A stretch of 64,000 nucleotides of DNA from Rhabditoides inermis (lineage: Eukaryota > Nematoda > Chromadorea > Rhabditida > Rhabditidae): NCBI GenBank assembly GCA_963966185.1, contig CAWZYM010000401.1, forward strand, positions 186,001 to 250,000, written 5' to 3'. Position numbers and translations under genes: made by a program. The notes under the pieces were generated by a model. The model searched no databases, was not told the origin of the DNA, and saw only the letters and a program-made list of their open reading frames with translations. Below are positions 54,935 through 64,000 of this stretch, piece by piece. Position 1 is the stretch's first letter. The number at the start of each line of letters is the position of its first letter.

Positions 54935-55404
54935 CGTCTCTCGGAATGCCGTGCTCTCTCGCACACCCTCTTCTATCACAACACGAACGGCGAGCGGATT
55001 GATGGCCGGATCTCGGCTGCAACTCTCTCGGCCCTGGCAGCAGTACAACTATGCATACCAATAGCCGCCGAGTTCATTTGCAAAATGCTAACTACAACAT
55101 GCAAATTGAGTGATAGGATAGGAAAACATTTTCAGAAAACTTTACACGAGTTGAACAGAAGAACATAGACAGAGATCTGTTTTTGAAGAGAGTAGTTTGT
55201 ATACTCAACTATCACGAATAAGTAGTTTACTGGAAGAATAAAAGGACAACATGGTTTAGTATAGAAAAAGTATTCTTTGTTTATAATATATGGTTTTTAT
55301 ATAGATACACAAAAAAAGTAGTCTCACCTGCTCAAATCATCCAGTCGATGGCTTTTCTTGCGTGTGACTCTGAACTGGCTCGCGTCTTGATCATCCATAT
55401 CCAT
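52286..55404 (-). CDS. Ser-rich coiled-coil protein, unrecognised
   Basis: Start exon at 55404 reads MDMDDQDASQFRVTRKKSHR and LDDLSR. Next come FLTDNNNNETERKERTAVAM (near 54770), a Ser/Arg-rich exon (54237-54147), SSWSPAYTYQSASTSAAGLS... (near 53707), KSSPEEKAWDESKLTLYRPS, a Pro-rich exon ending REERGVNTDHYE, a strong coiled coil EVSALRARNACLEREVREL...KEKFERTQPYAM (52925-52742), REPLVIDIDTSLFDQLDHAA..., and the last exon NEMHTALLEISK with TGA at 52286-52288. Phases agree between the first four exons. The layout, a disordered Ser/Pro-rich front and coiled-coil C-terminus, suggests a cytoskeletal or scaffold protein, but I cannot name the family. It is transcribed divergently from the ERGIC2-like gene. 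Confidence 0.75.
54395..54545 (+). repeat. GAGAAA 6-bp tandem array
   Basis: About 25 copies of AAAGAG between GA-rich stretches (54250-54690), in an intron of the minus-strand coiled-coil gene. Confidence 0.96.
54884..54931 (+). repeat. CT microsatellite in coiled-coil gene intron
   Basis: (CT)n on the plus strand, so GA on the sense strand of the host gene: an exception to the usual orientation. Confidence 0.95.
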
Positions 55405-56142
55405 CTGAACAATGAAACAATGAATGTATTAAAGGCGTATAAATAATAGTAGTAGCAACTACTGGTGCAGGCAGAGGGAGGAATGGAATGTGCGTGTGCC
55501 AGGGGCTTGGGAGGAAAACAGCTGACTACTGCAGGAATGAATGACAAGAAAGAGAAGACGCATGGTCAGTCGGGCGGCTCTCTTTCTTCTCAAATGACCG
55601 CATTATATTTGATATTAGATTATTGATTTCAATATTGAAATCTTTAAATGCTTTTAAACAAAACATTGCGATGCGACACTATTTTGAACTGAACAAATAC
55701 CTTCATAATGTTAATTTTTCACCAAAATTTTTTAACTAATACAAAGTGACTCAAATATTTATACGTTTTTATTAACTAAAAATAGTTTTACTAATTACAA
55801 TTGTTTATTTGGTCAGTCAGGTTAAATTAATTTGGTCCCGCACAGAACGTACTGTAGAAAAATCACTCGTCACTTTGAAGTGAACAGCTGTTTTCTTCTC
55901 GCAGTCGTCAAACTTGTATAATTTTCATCATATGTATGTTTTCATCATATTTATTGAATTATTATAAACTATTGCTCATTCAAATGTGTCGTGTAAACGT
56001 TATAGGTTCGTGGCGATAGCGGTGCACGATTTTTCTTGATAATTATTGCGTTGCGTGGCAGTATAGCGTTCGCGGTGTTGCAAAACTTGTCAATGCCAAG
56101 CTGTCAAACACATATTCTCTCAATCATCTTTCCTTCTTGAGG
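55405..56142. promoter_or_regulatory. Shared upstream region of two divergent genes
   Basis: 738 bp between start codons of the minus-strand coiled-coil gene and the plus-strand ERGIC2-like gene. AT-rich centre; no specific site recognised. Confidence 0.45.
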
Positions 56143-57594
56143 ATGGGTGAGGTGCGACAGCGGCGCGGCCTCGTCGGCCTCGTCGAGTCTGTCGACGCCT
56201 TCTCCAAGGTTTGTCTTTTTTTGTTTTGTAAACTTTCGTTTAACATGTGTCAACTCTAGGTGGTGGACGACGTGAAGGAGGAGAAGCGTGCCTCATCGGG
56301 ACTACGTGAGTCTTTGTATCTATGTACTTTTGTGAGCAGCAAAACATGTTGTTTTCAACCAATTTAAGTTGCAAGGTTGACTGATGAAACTCGCTGGCTG
56401 TTCACATCGATAGCAGTTTATCATCTCCACTTCAGTGTCGTGCGTGGTGTTCGGGGTGATGTTGCTGATCTGCGGGGTGGAGCTGCGCGAGCACTTTGCC
56501 GGCCGCCGCCGCTACGAGTACCGCTTCGACGTCGACACCGCCTACCAAGAGTGCGTCGCGTTTACATCTTGTTCAACTTTATTTGTTTTGTACACTCCAG
56601 CAAGCGCTGAGTTATGCGCCGGATTGCACTGGAATAGAACGCATTCACGTTATTCATTTTGTTTGTCATCTCATCCTGGTCAGGCAGCCGCAGCTGGAGT
56701 TGGATCTGATCGTGGCGACGCCGTGCGGCGGTCTGGGAGTCGTCGACAGCGGCGAGCAGGGCGGCGGCATGTTCGCGCCACTACAGGAGACGATCAAGAA
56801 AGACCCCACCAGGTGTGTGCATCGGGTGATGGTAGATCAGATGGCAGATGGTAGATCAAAAAGGACCCCACCGTAAAATTATTGGAGTATAGTTCGTTTT
56901 TGTTGATTGTTCTGCTCATCATGTAGGAGGGAAATGCACGGGGTAGGAACTGCGGGAAGAAGTGCCTGCTTTGACAAAGCTGTTGTGTGAGTAGCAGTTC
57001 CACGTACTTCATTCCTATCTTGTTGATGTGCTCATCGTTCTCACATGAACATGCAGATTCGAGTTCACCGACGAGGAGCAGATGTATTGGACGATTCTGC
57101 GGCACGCGCACTCGCAGATGAACCAGCAGGGCCTGCGCGGACTCGAGCAGGTACTTGTTTACGTTGTTTGTTTGCACACCTGTATCCGATTGTTCCGCTC
57201 GTCGTAACCGGTTGCCATCGGGTGCGCGCGTGTGTGACCAGAATAACACTAGCGATCGATGCGCGTGGCTCGAATTCTGCAGATACTGCATGCCATTATA
57301 GACACATAGATAAGCACACTCGCCAGGCCGCCGCCGAATTAGCGAACGTGAGATAACTCAAGTCACCAGATTTTTGTCTGATTGAACGGCCCCGTACGCT
57401 TCCTCCTTCCTGTCTGATTTTGCTCGACTCGGTTGTTGTGGCTGTTGCTATTGAGCTTGGTACTTGTGATATGTTTTGTTTATATTTATTATTATTGGTT
57501 GATCGTTCTTGTTTCAGCTACAATACATTGACGATGATGTGGAGGACAATCTCGAGCACCTCGCCGACGAGAAGCAGAAGGAGGTGGGTGATTA

Positions 57595-57632
<38 letters not shown>

Positions 57633-58812
57633 TCCCACCCTCTTGCAGGAGGAGGCGGCCCTGAAGCAGCAGCGCAAGGAGAAGGGCCAGGACGAGCAAG
57701 ACGGCAATGTTGTGAGTTCTTTACACAATCCATAAATATTTTTTGAATAGCTATACCCTGTCCATACAGCAAGTGCATACGGTACGGCGCTGGAGTTCTT
57801 TACACGCGCCACTTGCCACATGTGTTACGACACTGTACATTGTATACTATAGATAGATAGGTTTATTACCGATAAAAAGGGGAAAACCGAGATTATAAAC
57901 AAAAAGTAAGCAATGTAAACGAAGTATATAATACATATATAAACGAGCAAGTATGTATCGCGTATGTATCACCCATACGATTTGTAGGTTTTCATGATGG
58001 GCATGTTCCAAATCGTGTTCCATATAATTCCGTTTCATGTGTGCTCACAAACCTGTAATTATGTTTGATATTAAGGTGTTCATGATCGGCAACGGCATGG
58101 GCATGTTCCAAATTGTGGCGTCGAACGGGGGCGACGCGGAGGAGGGCACCGCCTGTCGCCTCCACGGAAAGTTCCCCGTCCGCAAGGGCAAGGAGGGAAA
58201 GGTTGGTTCAAGTAGGGTGATTTTGTATAGCTACAGCGCCAGAGCGATAGTTTTCGATCTACCTTCAGTTCGAATTACGGTGCCATAACCGGTCTGCCTC
58301 TCTTGTTTTGCGCGCTATTGCCGAGAGCTGACTCTCCGTCTCTGACTCTGATCTACCCCACCGCGCGCGGCTTAGAACTGTAGCTCTGTGTGCTCTGTAA
58401 TGTGTTAAATTTTTAAAAAAAATGTCAGTTTCGCAAATGTAACAGTAGCGATTGATTCGATTCGATTAGTTGTTTGTGTTTCAGATCATCATCTCGCTCG
58501 GCTCGATGGGTTTCGCCGGACTGTTTGGCGGACACGGCCAAGGTTTGGGAGGAGGAGGATGCGATTCGAAATTGACCTCTGACCGTTTTGTGTGACTGAA
58601 ACTATGTCCCATATTCCCGTCTGCCATCGTTCCTTGCATAGAAATTTGTCCACTAAAGTAAACTATCTTTCTTCCCATTCTCCTTTGATCAGTCCTCAGC
58701 TTATGTAACTCTAACGCGAACAGTGTGTCATCGCCGCTGCGTGCCTGCTTTTCACGCGCCCGCCGGCCCCGATCACTTGCCACTTTTCTCACTTTGAGAA
58801 AAAGCGCCCGCG

Positions 58813-58846
<34 letters not shown>

Positions 58847-60237
58847 CGCCCCGCGTTTCTCTCTCTCTCTCACTCCGTTCCCCTGCTCTTTTGATGAACA
58901 ACTTTCTTTGATCGTCCCTGTTTTGTACCGTTGTGATAGAAAATTTTCATTATGTTTGTAAACTTTATTAATGAATTTAGGCGGTAATGTGTCGCACCGC
59001 ATCGAGCGCTTCTACTTTGGCCGCCGGGTGCACGGACTCGTCGCCCCGCTCGCCGGCGCTGAACAGATATCACTCACTGGTGGGAGTTGTTGATTTATCG
59101 ATTTTATTGATTCATCGCCTTGCTGTTTATCGTCCGGTTCATACCATTACGGACTAAGGATGGGATGGGCTCGAAATGTGTTGCTTGTAATTCTCATCAT
59201 ACGTAAATTGATTGTTTCCAGGCAAGGACCTGTACCGCTACTTTATCAAGGTGGTGCCGACTAAGATCTTTCACGGATTTTTCGGCGGCTACACAATGAG
59301 CTATCAGTACGCGGTCACGTTCTTGGTAGGTGTGGTTTCTCCTTCTCCTCCTCCTTCTTCTCCTCCTTCTCCCCCTCCTCCTCCTTCTTCTTCCTCTACT
59401 CCTCCCACCTCCCCTCCTCTCCCTTCTCCTCCTCCTCCTTCACCCTCCTCTCCCTTCTCCTTCTCACCCTCCTCCCCTTTCAGAAGAAGGAGGCTGTGGA
59501 AGGGGAGCACGCGCACGGAGGCATCCTCTTCGAGTACGAATTCGCAGCCACCGTCATTGAGATTCGCGAGCAAGTCACGTGAGTGTCTTTTAAACACTAT
59601 TAGGTTAATTAAAATAGTTTCATTGTAGTCAATTACTGGTTAGGATTGAAAAAAACACTATTTGTTTCGAGTACAATGTTGTGTGTGCTAAGGCTTGTAT
59701 GTTCTCTGAAGTGATGTGTGGCGGCGAACGAGTAAACAGGTTTTTCGATCACATGAAATCTGTATTGTTGCACTCGAGCATGTTCACCTTCACATTCAGA
59801 AATTAGAATATGTTGAGCAATGCAATTTGTTTTTTTTTTCTCACTCACAGCTGTCGCTGGCGCTATTGTTCCTCATTGTTTCGGATTCTATTTGATTCGA
59901 GATAAATATTCTGAATTCTGAATTTCGAGTTTCGGATTCGGACTATGCGCGCTTGACGGCTTGAGCCATTCAAAGGAGCGAGCGAGAGGATGGCCCCCTA
60001 CATCTTGTCGTTGCAGTTCTTTCTTCACCCTTCTCATTCGTCTGTGTGCGGTTGCGGGTGGAGTGTTTGCCACGTCGAATGTCCTTCACAACCTCGCCGT
60101 CTTTATATGCTCCTGCTGCTCCGGAGGAGAGACCAAGGTGAGCGGTGGCAAGTGGAAAAACAATGGTAGGATGGCAGTCTCAGCGATCAAGTATGTTTAT
60201 CACTTTTGTCTGAATGATATGGAGGTGAGTGTTGGAT

Positions 60238-60275
<38 letters not shown>

Positions 60276-60358
60276 TGTTGCAGAAGTCATTTGTACCCGC
60301 CCCGTCGTACCCGGATGACAAGACGTCTCTAATTGACCCGAGTGTGATGGTCCACTAG
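56143..60358 (+). CDS. ERGIC2-like ER-Golgi vesicle cargo receptor
   Basis: ERGIC2/Erv41-type proteins cycle between ER and Golgi in COPII/COPI vesicles and help retrieve cargo. Exon 1 (56143-56208) is MGEVRQRRGLVGLVESVDAF. Then come KEEKRASSGL, the first membrane helix CVVFGVMLLICGVEL, YEYRFDVDTAYQEQPQLELD (N-terminal ERGIC domain), lumenal exons with ACRLHGKFPVRKGKEGK, NVSHRIERFYFG, LYRYFIKVVPTKIFHG, GGILFEYEFAATVIEI, the second membrane helix in FTLLIRLCAVAGGVFATSNV, and a cytosolic end SLIDPSVMVH. Two-helix topology and length fit the family. The Glu/Gln-rich insertion EEAALKQQRKEKGQDEQDG is not typical. The SLC25 gene starts 379 bp downstream on the same strand. Confidence 0.9.
57846..57915 (+). 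repeat. Dispersed repeat shared with 62188-62262
   Basis: GATAGATAGGTTTATTACCG and ATTATAAACAAAAAGTAAGC recur with few changes at 62188-62262. Short, non-coding. Confidence 0.7.
57988..58022 (+). repeat. Partial copy of the next ERGIC2-like exon
   Basis: TTTTCATGATGGGCATGTTC and CAAATCGTG repeat the start of the exon at about 58077 (VFMIGNGMGMFQIV) with nine bases missing. It lies in the preceding intron as a decayed tandem duplicate. Confidence 0.7.
58226..58383 (-). repeat. ~168-bp TATA-bounded repeat, copy 7
   Basis: Inverted, slightly shortened copy in an intron of the ERGIC2-like gene. Confidence 0.85.
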
Positions 60359-60736
60359 GCATCTGACAGTATTCCCAGGCACATAGTATATTAGATTCCT
60401 CGTTTTATCCGTTTTAGGGTCGTTTTCCTCCCTGTCATCCTCTTCCTAAACTGTGATACGTTAGCCTAGATGTATTTCAAGATCATCCGCGTAATAACTA
60501 CTTATTTATTGGATCTATAAGGTGTGACCGGCTCCCCTCTTCTGATAAGTGCATTCTGGGTTCAACGGGTGGCTTTCTATCGTTTCTCTTCGCTGATTGC
60601 CATTGGAAATTCAGCATAAACTATGTTTTGTTATCCTGTGCTCATTTTTTGTGTACCCGACAGCTGTTTGCATTCAGCCCATGTACTTACTACGATTTCC
60701 CATTTGTGGATATACACATGTCTGTGTTTAGGCGCC

Positions 60737-62554
60737 ATGGGTGACAAGCCGAAGCAGCAGTTCTCGTGAGTTCTTTTTCAAATTTTAGTCTTCATATTTT
60801 ATCGTAATCGATATCTTTACAAAATGAACCATGTGTCTATTCTTATGGTAGATCAGTTCTATTGGTAACACTAGTAAATAAGTAGAAGAGGGGGAAAAAA
60901 GAATGTGTCCATTCTCATGGCATCTCAGTACTTGCAAATGTATTGCTAATAAGTATTTAGTGAATGAGGTATTCTTACTGTAAAAGAATACGATTAGATG
61001 TGATGAATACCTGCGTTCAGGTACGTTCCGAAGATTATGAACGGCGGCTTTGCGGGCATTGTGGGAGTGACGTGCGTGTTCCCGATCGACCTGGTGAAGA
61101 CGCGCCTCCAGAACCAGCGCATCACCCCCGACGGAAAGGCGCAGTACAGCGGAATGTGGGTGCATGTTATAGTTCTATGCTCGCAATAAGTTGCGCGCGG
61201 TGGGGTAGATCAGAGGAAGACGGAGAGTCAGCTCTCGGCAATAGCGCGCGCAAAACGAGAGAGACAGACGGTTATGGCACCGTATTTCGAACTGCAAGCG
61301 AGGTAGATCGAAAACTATCTCTCGGCGCAGAGTATATTTGGATTCGAATTCACACATGATAATAATTTTCCTTCAGTTTACACATGTAAAATATATAATT
61401 GAAAAAATATGAGAACGTTCTCTAATATGAGAATTGAGAAAGTCTTCTCATGATTTGAATTTGTAATTTCTAGTGTTCGTAGTGGTGAGGTGGATTCGAT
61501 GTGAATTTGTATGTATGCACACAATACAAACCATTTCTCTTGAACAATAGTGTTTTGTGACGATAGTCCTCGGGTGTTCATGCGGCTATACTCTGCGCCA
61601 GAGCGATAGTTTTCGATCTACCTCGCTTGCAGTTCGAAATACGGTGCCATAACCCTGCCTCTCTTGTTTTGCGCGATATTGCCGAGAGTTGACTATCCGT
61701 CTTCCTCTGATCTACCCCACCGCGCGCAACTTCTTGCGAGCATAGAACTATATGTGTTTTCTCTTTTCCTGTTTTCCTATTCTCCTGTTTTTCCTGTACC
61801 TTACTATTCTGTTGCAGCCTGGACTGCGCGAAGCAGACGTGGCGCTCTGGCGGTCCGTCTCTCTTCTCCCGGGTAGGTGAAGCTTCTCCAAATCACTTCG
61901 AAATACTCTTAATCGCCTTGCAACTTCATGGTTATCGAAGAGACTGATTGAATTGTTTATTTCCACGGCAAGGGAGTAATAACGATAAAAGGCAAGCATG
62001 AAAATATGTGGATAAACAAGGATAACCCTAGGCTGACCAGTGCAAGTGGGTCAGCTACTTATTGGGGGCCCTCATGTTACATAAAAATCGTACAAAAATG
62101 ATAGGTTAATAACACTGACTACGTCTGCATGTGTCAGTGTCCGAGATTAATGCGAACTCGTGTCAGCTCTGAACGCACAGAACGCCGATAGATAGATGGA
62201 TAGGTGTATTACCGATAACATGGGAAAATCGAAATTATAAACAAAAAGTGAGCAATATAAACGGCAGGTATAAATGGTGTTTCAATGATAATGAACATGG
62301 AAATAATCACATAGTATTACAGAATCACATAGTATTACCGATTGTGTTTCTGAAGTGATGTGATTCAGATCGGCGCTGTCTACTCTGGCTCGGCGATCAA
62401 CATCATCCTCATCACGCCCGAGAAGGCGATCAAGCTCGTCGCCAACGACTTTTTTCCGCCACAAGCTCGCCGTACCCGGAGAGAAGTGGGTGCGGGGAGA
62501 TATGAGTGCTTCTCGAGATATTACTCCGCGACGAGTAGTACAAGCGTGCCAGAT

Positions 62555-62601
<47 letters not shown>

Positions 62602-63665
62602 TGATCAATCAAACAAAAATTAGTCAGATGTCAAAGTTTTGAAGGCGTGGTGGCGCTGTATGATGACGGAGTTGGCAAAGAGGGGGAAGTAGATGACCGA
62701 GAACGTCTCGTCCCTAGCCATCGTCGACTGCAGACCCCTGAAAACACATGACAATCTAGCAGAGATGAACCGTTCAATTTCTCTTTGTCTCTAGACAGCT
62801 GTCGGCGTGGCGGGGTATGATGGCGGGCGGACTGGCCGGATTCTTCCAGATCGCCGTCACCACTCCCATGGAGCTGCTCAAGATCCAGATGCAGACCGCC
62901 GTTCCCGGTGAGAATTCTCTCTCTCTAAAAGTTTGTTTATCAGCAGATTCAACTTATACAACCGTCGACCTAGCCATTAAGGGGACTGACCTAAGGCTCT
63001 CGAGTACAAATCGCTAGCTGCTTACAAGGGGTCCATCGATTAATGCAATGAATTGGATCAGATGACGTCACAGACTTCTGACTAGAGGCTCACGAAAGTT
63101 GTGAGGGTGGTCGTCACTTCACCGTGACTAGCGGTACATCATTGGCCGCCGAGAGGATTGAACCCGGGACCTTCCGCATGATTGCTGCGCGCACATCCAC
63201 TGCGCTAGCCACCCCATCGCTAGCCACCCCCTCTCTCCTCTCCTCTCCTCTCCTCTCTCTCTCTCTCCCTTCCTTATCCTCTAACCTTTGATGTATGTGT
63301 TATTTGTATGTTGTTCTGAGTATCTTATTTTCAGACGCTGCTGGCAAGAAGCCCTCGGCGCTCGGTCTCATCGGCAAGATCATCAAGGAGAGCGGATTCA
63401 CCGGACTCTACAGGTGCGCACGATGTCCTCGACTGTATTCGAGTTAATCAAAGAAATGCAGTTGTGGTATCGAAACTGAACCCACCTCGCTAGATTGTCA
63501 TATGCGTGTTTTCAGGGGGTCTGCAGTCGACGATGGCTAGGGACGTGACGTTCTCGGTCATCTACTTCCCCCTCTTTGCCAAGCTCGACTCGCTCGGCCC
63601 CCGCAAGGCGGACGGCTCCGGAGACGCCGTCTTCTACGCCAGCTTCTTTGCCGGTCTCGCTGCCG
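60737..63665 (+). CDS. Mitochondrial glutamate-carrier-like protein (SLC25), 3' end off-window
   Basis: Mitochondrial carriers have three repeats of two helices; SLC25A18/22 members import glutamate with H+. Exons: 60737-60767, about 61021-61155, 61818-61873, 62370 to about 62487, about 62794-62908, about 63335-63414 and 63516-63665. Visible: [20 protein letters not shown] (first PxD/ExxK), [52 protein letters not shown] (second signature), [13 protein letters not shown] and [15 protein letters not shown]. The third repeat lies beyond the window. Two single-base insertions break the frame: TTTTTT at about 62450-62455 (NDFF|RHKL) and GGGGG at about 63515-63519 at the exon start. Both are homopolymers, so sequencing error is likely. 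The ATG follows an acceptor-like TGTGTTTAG, as for trans-spliced genes. Confidence 0.87.
61168..61336 (+). repeat. ~168-bp TATA-bounded repeat, copy 8
   Basis: In an SLC25 intron, opposite to copy 9 with 250 bp between; the pair can fold into a long hairpin. Confidence 0.86.
61587..61752 (-). repeat. ~168-bp TATA-bounded repeat, copy 9
   Basis: Inverted partner of copy 8 in the same SLC25 intron. Confidence 0.86.
61952..62115 (+). repeat. Dispersed repeat copy without MITE (empty site)
   Basis: Matches 44960-45052 joined to 45593-45690, with only one CCTAGGCTG. In an SLC25 intron. Confidence 0.9.
62560..62598 (+). repeat. CT microsatellite in SLC25 intron
   Basis: (CT)n on the sense strand, the common orientation in this window. 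Confidence 0.95.
62672..62760 (-). repeat. Antisense copy of a downstream SLC25 exon
   Basis: On the minus strand this reads intron end ...GTGTTTTCAG, then [21 protein letters not shown]. It is almost identical to the sense exon at 63516 ([21 protein letters not shown]), including about 25 bp of upstream intron. It lies reversed in an earlier intron. Confidence 0.93.
62935..63217 (-). mobile_element. tRNA-derived SINE, full copy
   Basis: The minus strand starts with a tRNA-like head, A box TAGCGCAGTGG (63197-63208) and B box GGTTCAATCC (near 63155). The body TAGTCAGAAGTCTGTGACGT... is shared with 7868-7985 and 63845-64000. The tail ends GATAAACAAACTTTT. It lies in an SLC25 intron. Confidence 0.85.
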
Positions 63666-63844
63666 GTGAGGTGTAGTCGTAGGCTTTCCTAGATGTATTT
63701 TCGAACTGTTTTTTTTTTTGAGAAATTACATCAATTCGTGTATGATTCTTTTGATCGGCGATAATACCGAGAGATTCCCCTGCAACAACGCAAAAAAAAG
63801 TGACAACGCAGAGTGAGAGAAGGCTACATAATACCGTTATACAA

Positions 63845-64000
63845 AAAGTTTGTTTATCAGAAGATTCAAGTTATACAACCGTCGACCTAGCCAATAAGGA
63901 GACTGACCTAAGGCTCTCGAGTACAAGTCGCTAGCTGCTTACAAGGGGTCCATCGATGAATGTAATGAATTTGGATCAGATGACGTCACAGACTGATTCT
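63845..64000 (-). mobile_element. tRNA-derived SINE, cut by window edge
   Basis: Tail and body nearly identical to the copy at 62935; the tRNA head would lie beyond base 64000. Confidence 0.85.

Overview
This is a nematode nuclear genome window. The evidence is a cuticlin-type ZP-domain gene, small introns (down to 47 bp), acceptor-like sites directly before start codons that fit spliced-leader trans-splicing, and eukaryotic families throughout. I could not fix the species.

Layout. 1-5 kb (+): 3' part of a LARGE-type glycosyltransferase gene with an antisense tRNA-Leu(AAG) in an intron. 5.5-14.1 kb: a cluster of small secreted proteins, four apparently intact and two broken. They share a two-cysteine helical module that I do not recognise; two of them form an inverted, partly homogenised pair. 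15.9-25 kb (-): a Na+/H+ exchanger (SLC9/NHE) in about 25 small exons. 27.5-40.9 kb: a complete 13.4-kb DNA transposon with 28-bp perfect terminal inverted repeats. It holds a TNP2-like (CACTA/En-Spm-type) transposase fused to a collagen-like Gly-Pro repeat, and a second multi-exon gene containing a recent 179-bp tandem exon-plus-intron expansion. Short minus-strand coiled-coil exons flank it and may be one interrupted gene. 41.5-43.4 kb: a degenerate tandem triplication. 47.3-52 kb (+): the ZP-domain cuticlin-like gene. 52.3-55.4 kb (-): a coiled-coil protein gene. 56.1-60.4 kb (+): an ERGIC2-like ER-Golgi cargo receptor. 60.7 kb to the edge (+): a mitochondrial glutamate-carrier-like SLC25 gene, incomplete.

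The window is unusually rich in non-autonomous elements, several with exact target-site duplications readable here: a Mutator-like MITE (two copies with 9-bp duplications, one with a paralogous empty site in the window), an hAT-like MITE (8-bp), a foldback family (8-bp), a TA-flanked ~168-bp repeat in nine copies, and a tRNA-derived SINE in three copies. CT/GA microsatellites sit mainly inside introns with CT on the sense strand.

Several otherwise well-conserved exons carry single-base indels in homopolymers. These are either assembly errors or early decay, so affected models are marked. The most novel items are the secreted two-Cys module family and the collagen-fused, two-gene transposon.
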